Source: Deltaproteobacteria bacterium HGW-Deltaproteobacteria-15 (GTDB lineage: Bacteria; Desulfobacterota; DSM-4660; Desulfatiglandales; HGW-15). Taken from it: a stretch of DNA of 64,000 nt. The stretch covers positions 62,001 through 126,000 of the forward strand of contig PHBH01000008.1 of NCBI GenBank assembly GCA_002840535.1. The letters run 5' to 3'. This document shows positions 46,002-54,606 of the stretch, one piece after another. The notes below the pieces were generated by a model. That model was not told the DNA's origin and did no database searches. It saw nothing but the letters and a program-made list of their open reading frames with translations. The position numbers were made by a program, and so were the translations under genes. Position 1 is the first letter of the stretch. The number at the start of each line of letters is the position of its first letter.

Positions 46002-46139
46002 AGAGTTCCGAGTTTCGAATTCATGCATGTTCGGGCGAATTCCAGCGGTTTGCCGGTCTAAGTTTTTGGTCTTTGGACTTTGAACCTTGAACTCTGAACT
46101 CGGAACCTCTTTCAACGCTTACGGATCAGGAGCGCAAAG

Positions 46140-47123
46140 ATGAATGATGTCACTATCGGAATGACCCGCTACATGAAGGACCACCCGAAGCTGAAATACA
46201 TCTTTTTCGGCGGGAAGGGAGGGGTAGGAAAGACGGTTATGGCAGGGGCCGCTGCACTGTGGGCGGCAAGGCAGGGAAGAAAGACCCTTCTGGCCTCCAC
46301 CAACCCGGTCCACAGCCTTTCCAACCTGCTGGGGCAGGACGTCTTCGGGAAGACTGCCATGGTTTGCGAACAGGAGAACTGCTACGCATTCGAGATCGAC
46401 ACAAAGGATACCATCGAACGTTCCAAGCAGGAGATCCGGGAAAAGATCAACTGGTTTCTGAGATTCGCCGACCTCTCCACCAAGGCGGATGATTTTATCG
46501 AATCCGCAACCATGAACCCCGCCTTTGAGGAATCGGCCATGTTCGAGAACATGACGGACATTATGTTCAAGGACGAGTATGATTTTTACGTGTTCGACAC
46601 GGCTCCCACCGCGAATGCCAGAAGGTTGCTCGGAATGTCCAAGGTGTATTCCCTTTGGGTCGACAAGATGCTGAAGAGCAGGGAAGAGGCGAAATCTCTC
46701 AAAGAGCTCCTCTCCTTTTCCAAGAAAAAGCAGGAGGACCCTCTGCTGGACTATCTTCTGGCCTTCAAGGAGAGAATGGCAAAGGCGCAGGTCCTGCTCA
46801 CGGACGAAAACCTGACGGCCTTCTTCTTTGCCACCCTGCCGGAGAGTCTTCCTATCGCGGTCATCACCAGGTTCATCAACTGGTTTCATGATTTCGGCAT
46901 CCCAGTGGGAGGCGTTGTGGTGAACGGCGTCATTCAGAAGGGTCAAGTCTCCGAGAACGCCGCTGAATTCGTCCTCAATCGCGTTCGGATGCAGGAAGAG
47001 CATATGGAGACGATCCGAAAGATATTTGGGGATCGTGTGAGGGCGGTCATTCCCCTCTTCGAGACAGAGGTAAAGGGCACGAATATGCTCTCCCGCCTTG
47101 CAGGCGAGCTTTTTTCCGCTTAG
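46140..47123 (+). CDS. ArsA/Get3-family ATPase, second of a pair
   Basis: A 327-residue relative with FFGGKGGVGKTVMAGAAALW, but the switch-I segment reads STNPVHSLSN: Asn replaces the Asp that in Get3 (D57) is needed for ATP hydrolysis. The later motif is FDTAPTANARRLL, keeping DTAPT but losing the Gly-His of ArsA. Thus the protein may bind ATP but hydrolyse it poorly. It is followed by a good terminator, which ends the cstA-ArsA unit. Confidence 0.88.
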   Translation: MNDVTIGMTRYMKDHPKLKYIFFGGKGGVGKTVMAGAAALWAARQGRKTLLASTNPVHSLSNLLGQDVFGKTAMVCEQENCYAFEIDTKDTIERSKQEIREKINWFLRFADLSTKADDFIESATMNPAFEESAMFENMTDIMFKDEYDFYVFDTAPTANARRLLGMSKVYSLWVDKMLKSREEAKSLKELLSFSKKKQEDPLLDYLLAFKERMAKAQVLLTDENLTAFFFATLPESLPIAVITRFINWFHDFGIPVGGVVVNGVIQKGQVSENAAEFVLNRVRMQEEHMETIRKIFGDRVRAVIPLFETEVKGTNMLSRLAGELFSA

Positions 47124-47160
47124 CAGGGGCAGTGCTGTTCACTCAGGAAGAATTTCCGAT

Positions 47161-47192
47161 AAGCTCCCCACCCGGTCGGGGAGCTTTTATTT
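47161..47192 (+). terminator. Intrinsic terminator after the second ArsA-like gene
   Basis: Stem AAGCTCCCC (47161-47169) and GGGGAGCTT (47178-47186), loop of eight bases, then TTTTATTT. It separates the ATPase gene from the ABC transporter genes. Confidence 0.9.
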
Positions 47193-47204
47193 AAGGAGCA
47201 GGCA

Positions 47205-48185
47205 ATGAAGAAGATCATGTCCATAGTATCGACGGTTCTCCCGATACTCTTTTTTCAGGTATGCAACCCATGGGATGCGGCCGGTTCCGGGGATCGTTCC
47301 CTCAAAGTAGCTCTTCTGCCGATTCTGGACTCGCTGCCCTTCCACGTTGCCGAAGAAAAGGGAATCTTTGCCGAGCGCTCCCTCGATGTCAAAATGGTGC
47401 CTGTCGCCAGTGCCATAGAGAGAGACCAGTTGATGCAATCGGACCGGATAGATGGTATGTTGACGGAACTGAATACGACAGCCGTTTTCAATCGCGATAC
47501 GGTACGGATACGAATCGTCCGCTTTGCCAGGGTTGCATATCCCGATTACCCTCTCTTTCGAGTTCTGGCTGCCCCGAACAGCGGTATCCGCACCGCTTCC
47601 GACCTGAAGGGCGTCGGTATCGGTATCGCCAAGAACACGGTGATCGAGTACGTGACGGATCGTCTGCTTGAGGCGAGAGGACTAAAACCCGAGGAGGTTG
47701 TCAAGCAGTCCGTGCCCGTGATCCCCGAACGATTCCAACTCCTCCTGCAGGGTCGAATCAAGGCGGCGGTGCTTCCCGATCCGCTCGCCAAGAGTGCAAT
47801 GGTCGCCGGGGCGCTCGAGGTCGTCGCGGATTCCGAACATCCGAAATATGGAGTGAGCGTGCTCGCGTTCCGTGCCGAGACCCTGAAATCGAAGGGAGAC
47901 TCCGTGAATTCGTTTCTCCAGGCATGGGACGATGCGGCTGCATGGATCAACGCACATCCGGAAGAAAGCAGGGCGGTGCTCCTCAGGAGAATCCCCATGC
48001 CCGAAAACGTGCGCAGTACATACCAGGTCCCGCCCTTTCCCAGGAACGGGGTTCCGAATCAGGAGCAGTGGGCGGATGTGATCCTGTGGATGCAGGGAAG
48101 GGGGCTTTTGCAGGGCACGGTCTCCTATGAGAATTCCGTGACCCCCGAGTTTCTGAAAAAACACGTGGTACAAACTCCCAGATGA
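47205..48185 (+). CDS. NitT/TauT-type ABC transporter substrate-binding protein
   Basis: A 326-residue secreted protein with an N-terminal signal peptide (KIMSIVSTVLPILFFQVC) and the SsuA/THI5-like fold: LKVALLPILDSLPFHVAEEKG, then GIFAERSLDVKM, DGMLTEL, and DLKGVGIGIAKNTVIEYV. The ligand (sulfonate, nitrate, thiamin precursor or other) cannot be told from sequence. AAGGAG precedes the ATG. The stop overlaps the ATPase start (ATGA). Confidence 0.88.
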   Translation: MKKIMSIVSTVLPILFFQVCNPWDAAGSGDRSLKVALLPILDSLPFHVAEEKGIFAERSLDVKMVPVASAIERDQLMQSDRIDGMLTELNTTAVFNRDTVRIRIVRFARVAYPDYPLFRVLAAPNSGIRTASDLKGVGIGIAKNTVIEYVTDRLLEARGLKPEEVVKQSVPVIPERFQLLLQGRIKAAVLPDPLAKSAMVAGALEVVADSEHPKYGVSVLAFRAETLKSKGDSVNSFLQAWDDAAAWINAHPEESRAVLLRRIPMPENVRSTYQVPPFPRNGVPNQEQWADVILWMQGRGLLQGTVSYENSVTPEFLKKHVVQTPR

Positions 48186-48958
48186 TCGAAATTCAAGGGC
48201 TCAGCTTTGCCTACCCAGGCCGTTCAAAAGTCTTCGAGGATTTCAGCCTCGTCGTGGAGGACGGCGAGGCGTGGTCGATCGTCGGTCCTTCCGGGTGCGG
48301 GAAAACCACCCTCCTTTATCTTCTGGCCGGACTTCTCAAACCGACTTCAGGCATGATCCTGATCAGAGGCAACCCTGTCCAACGCCCCAGGCCGAGGACC
48401 GGTCTGGTGCTGCAGGACCACGGTCTTCTCCCTTGGGCAACGGTAGAAGAGAACGCCATGTTGGGATGGGTGATCCGGGGCTTCTACGGCCCGGACGGGA
48501 AGCACAGTCCCACCGATGCCGGAATGGACAGGGATGGAGCGCTCGAAAAGGTGAATGCGTGGCTTAAGAGACTTCGGATCGATCAGTTCCGGGACAAATA
48601 TCCCTCTCATCTCTCCAAGGGCCAGCGCCAGAGAGCCGCAATTGCCCGCACCCTCTCCTTGGAGCCGGACCTGCTGCTGATGGATGAGCCTTTTTCGGCT
48701 TTGGATGCCGTAATCCGGGAAGACCTCCATAGAACCATGCTCGCGCACCAGCAGGAATCGGGAATCACCGGTATCGTTGTGACGCATGACATCGAAGAGG
48801 CCCTGCTCATGGGAAGAAAGGTCCTGGTGCTGAGTTCGGGATGCAATCGGTCCGCCAGGGTGCTGGAGAATCCGATCAGAAGCAGGCAGGAACAAACGGG
48901 CCTTCCGGATATCCATGAGAGGCTGGAAGAGCTCCGGCGCATGCTGGAAGAATCGTAA
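48182..48958 (+). CDS. NitT/TauT-type ABC transporter ATPase
   Basis: A 258-residue ATPase with Walker A VGPSGCGKTTLLYLLAG, Q-loop LVLQDHGLLPW, a signature LSKGQRQRAAIARTL (Lys-Gly in place of the usual Gly-Gly), Walker B LLLMDEPFSALD and the switch His in VVTHDIEEAL. It powers the transporter formed with the flanking genes. A 113-base repeat lies between it and the permease gene. Confidence 0.94.
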   Translation: MIEIQGLSFAYPGRSKVFEDFSLVVEDGEAWSIVGPSGCGKTTLLYLLAGLLKPTSGMILIRGNPVQRPRPRTGLVLQDHGLLPWATVEENAMLGWVIRGFYGPDGKHSPTDAGMDRDGALEKVNAWLKRLRIDQFRDKYPSHLSKGQRQRAAIARTLSLEPDLLLMDEPFSALDAVIREDLHRTMLAHQQESGITGIVVTHDIEEALLMGRKVLVLSSGCNRSARVLENPIRSRQEQTGLPDIHERLEELRRMLEES

Positions 48959-48963
48959 AAATG

Positions 48964-49076
48964 AACCGCCAAGACGCAAAGAACGCTAAGAAGAACCTGC
49001 TTTTCATCCCGCCGGAGGCCTGTCCGGCGGGATGAAAAACAAATCATTTCTTGGCGAACTTGGCGTCTTGGCGGTT
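48964..49076. repeat. AACCGCCAAGACGC inverted repeat with inner hairpin, copy 3
   Basis: Outer arms AACCGCCAAGACGCAAAG and CTTGGCGTCTTGGCGGTT; inside is a second hairpin with CATCCCGCCGGAGG and CCGGCGGGATG. The inner hairpin differs from that of the copy at 20303, so the arms and cores vary independently. It lies inside an ABC transporter operon. Confidence 0.87.
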
Positions 49077-49108
49077 CTGTTGACCATCTTCATGAAGAGT
49101 ACAGCAGA

Positions 49109-49864
49109 ATGAAACGATCGCGTCCGGCCAGCATGCTTGTGGGACTTGCCATGTTCCTTCTTCTGTGGCAGGTGCTGGCGTGGATCGTCCACAAGCCGAT
49201 CCTTCCTGCTCCCGCCGTGGTCCTCCCGCTTTTTTTCCGATCACTCCCCGGCGTCTTGGGTGTTCATTTCCTTGCGAGTGCCGTTCGCGTGCTTTGCGCA
49301 ATAGCCATCGCCGTTATCCTGGCGGTTCCCGCAGGTCTGGGCCTTGGGCAGTTCAAACAGGTTGACCGTATCTTTTCTCCGCTCATCGCCATTTTGTATC
49401 CAATCCCCAAAATTGTTCTGCTCCCTGTGATGTACATTCTGGTCGGGATAACCGATGTCTCCAAGGTGCTCCTGATCGCGCTCATTCTCTTCTTTCAGGT
49501 GCTGGTCGTGGTGAGGGACGAGGCAGCGGCTCTCCATCCTGAACTGATCCTGTCCGTGCGTTCCCTGGGCGCCGGAAGAAAAGCCCTTTTCCGGTACGTC
49601 TATCTTCCGGCGAGCCTGCCCGCCGTGCTCACGTCGATTCGCGTCTCGGTGGGTACTGCGATTGCGGTTCTTTTCATTGCCGAACAATCCCTGACACAGT
49701 ATGGTCTCGGGTATTATATCGTTGTGGAGACGTATCAGGTTCTCAGGTACCCGGAAATGTATGCGGGCATACTTGCCATGAGCCTGCTGGGTGTCCTGCT
49801 TTATCTCGCCATCGAGGCGGTCGAGAGACGGGTGAACCGGCATCTGTACTCTGAGGAAGGTTGA
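49109..49864 (+). CDS. NitT/TauT-type ABC transporter permease
   Basis: A 251-residue protein with six membrane segments and the EAA loop LGAGRKALFRYVYLPASLPA near residue 150, typical of SsuC/TauC permeases. It completes the transporter begun at 47205. The gene is separated from the ATPase by the repeat but in the same orientation. Confidence 0.92.
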   Translation: MKRSRPASMLVGLAMFLLLWQVLAWIVHKPILPAPAVVLPLFFRSLPGVLGVHFLASAVRVLCAIAIAVILAVPAGLGLGQFKQVDRIFSPLIAILYPIPKIVLLPVMYILVGITDVSKVLLIALILFFQVLVVVRDEAAALHPELILSVRSLGAGRKALFRYVYLPASLPAVLTSIRVSVGTAIAVLFIAEQSLTQYGLGYYIVVETYQVLRYPEMYAGILAMSLLGVLLYLAIEAVERRVNRHLYSEEG

Positions 49865-49872
49865 TGGCCCTG

Positions 49873-50034
49873 TAAGAAGTCAGGAAACGCCTTTTTCCGT
49901 CATCCCGGCCCCGCATCAAGTGCGGGATAAACTCCAGCCGGGATCCAGTATTTTCGAGCCTTTGCAGAACATCTCGATTCCCCGCACATTCGTGCGGGAA
50001 ATGACGACTTTTTACGAGACTGTCAAGGTTAGTT
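49873..50034. mobile_element. MITE-like element, copy 2 (reverse orientation)
   Basis: Its reverse complement runs CTTGACAGTCTCGTAAAAAG, TCGTCATTTCCCGC, ..ATACTGGATCCCGG.. and CGGGATGACGGAAAAAGGCG, matching the order of motifs in the element at 45833-46001. The arms with GTCAT and CCCGCAC form nested hairpins. Confidence 0.65.
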
Positions 50035-50109
50035 GCCGTTAAACCCGTTGCCGCTGGTTGAGGGCTCGAATATGTTCGACCGACTCCGGAGTAAAGAGCC
50101 GTTGATCAG

Positions 50110-50191
50110 CGTTCGGTGTTCAGCGTTCAGAGTTCAGACTGAACGACCTAAGAAGTCTTTCCTGAACCCTGAACGCTGAACTCTGAACGCC
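50110..50191. repeat. Inverted quasi-tandem repeat of GTTCAG words, copy 2
   Basis: Left arm GTTCGGTGTTCAGCGTTCAG, right arm CCTGAACGCTGAACTCTGAA-like. Together with the preceding element it fills most of the 413-base gap before menG; the remainder (50035-50109 and 50192-50277) shows no gene. Confidence 0.85.
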
Positions 50192-50277
50192 ACAAGAAGG
50201 TCGTCTGAAGCCGCGCACCGGTGCAGGGAAGCGGGAATCCGGGGTGGAGCGTCACTGGGGGAACGCAGGGTAGGGGG

Positions 50278-50988
50278 ATGGGAGAAGAGATTTGCAAGAC
50301 CCGGGCAGAGACAGTGCGCCGCATGTTCAGCGGCATAGCCTCCTCCTATGTGCTCATGAACAAAGTGATCACCTTGGGCATGGATTCTGTCTGGCGCAGG
50401 AGATTGATCCGGGCAGCGTCTTTTCCCGCGCGCGCCTTCATCCTTGATGTCGGGAGCGGCACAGGGGACATCTCTCTGGATGCCTCCGGGATGGACAGGA
50501 GCCTGCGTCCAGTGGCCGTGGACTTCACTCTCGAGATGATGAAGGAAGGAAGAAGGAGGGAAGGGGCTTGCAGGATTCTGTGGTGTTGCGCCGAGGCATC
50601 CGATCTGCCATTCCGAGATTGTACCTTTGACGGGGTCGTCTCAGGATATCTTCTCAGAAATGTGGAAGAGGTCAGGGCCGCAGTGCGAGAGCAGGTCAGA
50701 GTAGTCAAACCCAGGGGCAGGATTGCGGCTCTCGACACCTCTCCTCCGCCTCCCGGTTTGCTCCAGCCGCTTGTTCTCCTGTACTTCAGATTTGCGATCC
50801 CCTTCCTCGGGCAAACGATCGCACGGAACAGGGCAGCGTACGAGTACCTGCCTGGTTCAACGCGGGCTTTCCTGCAGCCTGAGAAACTGGCCGAAATCAT
50901 GGAAGAGGAAGGGTTGAAGAACGTGCGTGTTCAACGTTTTATGCTCGGCACCCAGGTTGTGCTCTCCGGGACCAGGAGGACGGTGTGA
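50278..50988 (+). CDS. menG: Demethylmenaquinone methyltransferase
   Basis: A 236-residue SAM-dependent methyltransferase of the UbiE/MenG family: VRRMFSGIASSYVLMNKVIT at the start, VLDVGSGTGD-type motif (FILDVGSGTGDISL) and NRAAYEYLPGSTRAFLQPEKL near the end. It performs the last step of menaquinone synthesis. ATG at 50278 is preferred over GTG at 50221. The order menG-menA supports the call. Confidence 0.92.
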   Translation: MGEEICKTRAETVRRMFSGIASSYVLMNKVITLGMDSVWRRRLIRAASFPARAFILDVGSGTGDISLDASGMDRSLRPVAVDFTLEMMKEGRRREGACRILWCCAEASDLPFRDCTFDGVVSGYLLRNVEEVRAAVREQVRVVKPRGRIAALDTSPPPPGLLQPLVLLYFRFAIPFLGQTIARNRAAYEYLPGSTRAFLQPEKLAEIMEEEGLKNVRVQRFMLGTQVVLSGTRRTV

Positions 50989-51875
50989 GCATGAACATGA
51001 AGCCATGGCTCCTGGCCATACGGCCGCGCACCTTGCCGGCATCCGCTTCACCGGTTCTGGTTGGAACGGCTGCGGCTGCGGCGGATCAGTCCATGCGGCT
51101 TCTGCCTGCGCTGGCAGCGCTGATCGGCGCAATTCTTCTCCAGATAGGCGTTAACCTCGCCAATGACTACTTCGATCATCTCAAAGGGGTAGACACGGCG
51201 GAAAGGGTGGGACCTGTTCGTGTGACCCAGAGCGGCCTGATTCCCCCTTCCGAAGTCCTCAAAGGGATGATTCTGATTTTTGTCCTTGCCATGACGGCGG
51301 GGATTTACCTGGTTTCTGAGGCCGGGTGGATTGTGGTGCTCATCGGAGGCGCATCCATCCTGGCAGCCCTCCTGTACAGCGGCGGACCTTTTCCTCTCGC
51401 TTCTCATGGCCTGGGCGATGTTTTTGTCTTTATTTTTTTTGGGCCGGTCGCGGTTTGCGGAACATACTACGTGCAGTCATTGAGGCTGAGCCTTTCCTGC
51501 GTGCTGCTCTCCATACCACTGGGCCTGCTGATCGCATCCATCCTGGTCGTGAACAACTTGAGAGATATTCCAACGGATCTGAAGGTGGGCAAACGGACGC
51601 TGGCCGTTATCCTCGGGGCCAGGGGTGCAAGAGTGGAATTTGCGCTGCTTCTGATTTTGGCCTATGCCGCACCCGTTCTCATGGCCGCCTCTGGAATCCT
51701 CCCTGTGTGGGCGCTTCTTCCGCTCCTTTCGGTTCCCAGAGCAGTAATGCTCGCCCGGTCGCTCCGGGTGCTAACAGGTTCCAGCCTCAATGAATCCCTT
51801 GCAGATACCGCCAAGCTGACCCTCATCTTCAGCCTCCTTCTCTGTCTCGGACTGCTCATTCCTTTGGCTTCCTGA
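50985..51875 (+). CDS. menA: 1,4-dihydroxy-2-naphthoate polyprenyltransferase
   Basis: A UbiA-family prenyltransferase with about eight membrane segments. The Mg-binding motif is NLANDYFDHLKGVD near residue 58 and the second is NNLRDIPTDLKVGKRTLAV near 190. It makes demethylmenaquinone from DHNA. GTG at 50985 lies five bases after AGGAGG and overlaps menG; ATG at 50991 is an alternative. Confidence 0.94.
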   Translation: MSMNMKPWLLAIRPRTLPASASPVLVGTAAAAADQSMRLLPALAALIGAILLQIGVNLANDYFDHLKGVDTAERVGPVRVTQSGLIPPSEVLKGMILIFVLAMTAGIYLVSEAGWIVVLIGGASILAALLYSGGPFPLASHGLGDVFVFIFFGPVAVCGTYYVQSLRLSLSCVLLSIPLGLLIASILVVNNLRDIPTDLKVGKRTLAVILGARGARVEFALLLILAYAAPVLMAASGILPVWALLPLLSVPRAVMLARSLRVLTGSSLNESLADTAKLTLIFSLLLCLGLLIPLAS

Positions 51876-52039
51876 AATACGTGTGCAAAATACAGGATCT
51901 ACTGTATTTGCTTTATGGGTCCGATTGACCCATTCTGGCTAAATGGGGTATGTTTTGAAAGGAACGATCTCCATTCTTAAATCCATCCTGATCTCACTGC
52001 TCCTGACCTGTCATTTCGAGAGTCGGGCGGGGTAAGAAA

Positions 52040-53761
52040 ATGATATTCGAGCACGATGTCGTGGTTGTCGGCGCCGGTCTCGCCGGCCTGAGGGCTGCCG
52101 TGGAGGTGGCGGGTCATGCGGATGTGGCGCTTATCAGCAAGGTCTTTCCCACCCGCTCCCATTCCGGGGCCGCGCAGGGGGGTATCGCCGCCGCCCTTGG
52201 GAACGAGGAGCCGGATTCGTGGGAATGGCACATGTTCGACACGGTCAAGGGGAGCGACTTCCTTGCGGATCAGGATGCTGCGGAAGTGCTGGCCAGAGAT
52301 GCGCCCAGGGCCGTGTATGAGCTCGAACATATGGGAGTGCCCTTCAACAGGAACCCGAAAGGGCTCATCGCTCAAAGGGCGTTCGGCGGCCATACCGGCG
52401 AGCTCGGCCGAAGATCGATCAAAAGGGCCTGCCACGCCGCCGACCGGACCGGCAGGGTGATCATGGACACCCTTTATCACGAAGCCGTTCGGAAAGGGAT
52501 CAAGGTATACCCGGAATTTCACCTCCTGGAACTGATCCACAAAGAAGAGCGGGTTGAGGGGCTGGCAGTGTACGATCTCGCACAGGGTGATGTTCATGTC
52601 TTCAAGACGAGGGCGGTGGTCCTTGCCACCGGAGGGTTCGGAAAGGTGTACAAGACCACATCCAACTGTTTTGCGAATACAGGGGATGGGGTTTACCTAG
52701 CGTACAAGGCCGGGGTTCCTCTCCAGGACATGGAATTCGTGCAGTTTCATCCGACCGGCATTCGCGGGCTGGGCGTCCTGATCAGCGAGGCAGCGAGAGG
52801 AGAAGGGGGCGTTCTCCGGAATGGTCCGGGCGAGCGGTTCATGGAAAAATATGCCCCTACCCTCAAGGATCTGGCTCCCCGGGACATGGTCAGCAGGGCC
52901 ATTGCCCGGGAAGTCCGGGAGGGAAGAGGTGTAGGGGGGTTGGATTACGTCCACCTGGATCTCACCCACCTCGGCAAGGAACGGTTGTCTGAAAAGCTTC
53001 CCGAGATCTCCTCCTTTGTGCGAATCTATCTTGGTCTTGACCCTCTCAAAGATCTCATCCCAGTGGAGCCCACCTGCCACTACATGATGGGGGGCATCCC
53101 CACGGATCTTGGAGGCGCGGTTCTGGGGCAGAGTGGAAGGATCTTCCAGGGGCTGTACGCGGCTGGCGAGTGCGCCTGCGTTTCCGTGCATGGCGCAAAC
53201 AGGCTGGGGTGCAATTCGCTCCTGGATCTTGTGGTCTTCGGAAGGCGGACAGGAAAGAGGGTCCTCGAGGATCTCCCGCGTCTTGAAGCGCGGCCTCTGC
53301 CCAAAGGAGCGGATGAATCCGTCCGGATGGGACTGGATCGGATCAAAGAGAGAAAGAAGGGGATCAGGCCGCGTGCCTTGCAGAAACAGATGCAGGAGAT
53401 CATGTCGGCGTGCTGCGCCGTGTATCGTAATGAAGCCGGACTGATGGAAGGTCTTGATTCGGTGCGGTCCCTTTTGGCCCAGCTGGATGAGGTGGTCGTG
53501 GAGAACAAGGGCGGTCGTTTCAACACGGACCTGACCGATTGTCTCGAGCTCGAGTACCTTCTTCGCCTTGCAGAGGTGATACTGGTTTCCGCAGGGGCGA
53601 GGAAGGAGAGCAGGGGGGCTCATTTCAGGGAGGACTTCCCTCAAAGAGATGATCTGAGCTGGCTCAAGCACACGCTCGTTCAAAAGAACGATCAGGGGCC
53701 TCTTGTCTCCTACAAGCCGGTAACCATCACACGATTTCAGCCGGAAGCGAGGGTTTACTGA
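52040..53761 (+). CDS. sdhA: Succinate dehydrogenase/fumarate reductase flavoprotein subunit
   Basis: A 573-residue FAD protein: VVVVGAGLAGLRAAVEVAG, the covalent-FAD region RSHSGAAQGGIAAALG with the His, FHPTGI, and substrate-site HGANRLGCNSLLDLVVFG with the catalytic R in the GARGE-like segment EAARGEGG. It oxidises succinate or reduces fumarate. sdhB follows directly. No sdhC/D anchor gene lies on either side. Confidence 0.94.
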   Translation: MIFEHDVVVVGAGLAGLRAAVEVAGHADVALISKVFPTRSHSGAAQGGIAAALGNEEPDSWEWHMFDTVKGSDFLADQDAAEVLARDAPRAVYELEHMGVPFNRNPKGLIAQRAFGGHTGELGRRSIKRACHAADRTGRVIMDTLYHEAVRKGIKVYPEFHLLELIHKEERVEGLAVYDLAQGDVHVFKTRAVVLATGGFGKVYKTTSNCFANTGDGVYLAYKAGVPLQDMEFVQFHPTGIRGLGVLISEAARGEGGVLRNGPGERFMEKYAPTLKDLAPRDMVSRAIAREVREGRGVGGLDYVHLDLTHLGKERLSEKLPEISSFVRIYLGLDPLKDLIPVEPTCHYMMGGIPTDLGGAVLGQSGRIFQGLYAAGECACVSVHGANRLGCNSLLDLVVFGRRTGKRVLEDLPRLEARPLPKGADESVRMGLDRIKERKKGIRPRALQKQMQEIMSACCAVYRNEAGLMEGLDSVRSLLAQLDEVVVENKGGRFNTDLTDCLELEYLLRLAEVILVSAGARKESRGAHFREDFPQRDDLSWLKHTLVQKNDQGPLVSYKPVTITRFQPEARVY

Positions 53762-54481
53762 ATGGCGGAGATATCGCTCAGAATCTCTCGATTCGATCCG
53801 GATGTCGACCGGGAGAGTCGCTTCGTCACCTATACCGTCCGGGCGGAGCCCACGGAACGGGTGCTGGACTGCCTGAACCGCATCAAGTGGGAACAGGACG
53901 GAACCCTTGCATATCGCATGTCCTGCGGGCACGGGGTATGCGGGTCGGATGCCATGAAGATCAACGGTCGCTGCTCTCTGGCATGTCAGAAACTCGTCAG
54001 GGATTACGACGGCGGGGAAATCGTGATCGAGCCCCTTCCTTCGTACAGGGTCCTGAAGGATCTGGTTGTGGATCTCAATCCATTTTTTGAGAGAGTCCAA
54101 TTGATAAGACCTTTCCTGATTACCTCAGCGGTTGCGCCGGAGAAGGAGCGCAAACAGGACCACGAGGACAGCGAAAAGGTGAGGGAGGCGATCCGGTGTA
54201 TCCTCTGCGCCTGCTGCACTGCATCCTGCCCGGTTCTCACCTCTGAAAACGAGCAATTCATAGGACCGGCGCCGCTGGTTTGGGTTTTCAGGTATCTCTT
54301 CGATTCAAGGGACGAGGAAGGATTGAAAAGGCTCGAGCAAATGGACAACCCCGACGGGGCATGGGGATGCAAGAACTACTTTGAGTGCACCAGGGTCTGT
54401 CCGAAAGAGATCCCGGTGACCAAAGAGATCAACATAATCAAAAGGGAGATACAGAAAAGGCTTCAACAGAAAACGGAATAA
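53762..54481 (+). CDS. sdhB: Succinate dehydrogenase/fumarate reductase iron-sulfur subunit
   Basis: A 239-residue protein with the [2Fe-2S] ligands in SCGHGVCGSDAMKINGRCSLAC (about 58-79), and the cluster motifs CILCACCTASCP (about 147) and CTRVCPKEIP (about 214). The ATG directly follows the sdhA stop. The absence of a membrane anchor gene nearby leaves the mode of quinone reduction open; menaquinone enzymes are encoded just upstream. Confidence 0.95.
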   Translation: MAEISLRISRFDPDVDRESRFVTYTVRAEPTERVLDCLNRIKWEQDGTLAYRMSCGHGVCGSDAMKINGRCSLACQKLVRDYDGGEIVIEPLPSYRVLKDLVVDLNPFFERVQLIRPFLITSAVAPEKERKQDHEDSEKVREAIRCILCACCTASCPVLTSENEQFIGPAPLVWVFRYLFDSRDEEGLKRLEQMDNPDGAWGCKNYFECTRVCPKEIPVTKEINIIKREIQKRLQQKTE

Positions 54482-54566
54482 GCCGCGGATTGTCGCGGAT
54501 GAGATGAGTTTTTGTGTTTTGATTACATCTTAGAATCTGTGTTCATCCGCGCTCATCCGCGGCTAA
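54482..54566. repeat. Inverted repeat of GCGGAT words
   Basis: GCCGCGGATTGTCGCGGATG at the left and TCATCCGCGCTCATCCGCGG at the right are approximate complements. It fills the gap between sdhB and the aconitase gene. Confidence 0.75.
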
Positions 54567-54606
54567 CAATCTTTCATGGAGTATTCGAAGAAGGAGACAG
54601 GAGAAC

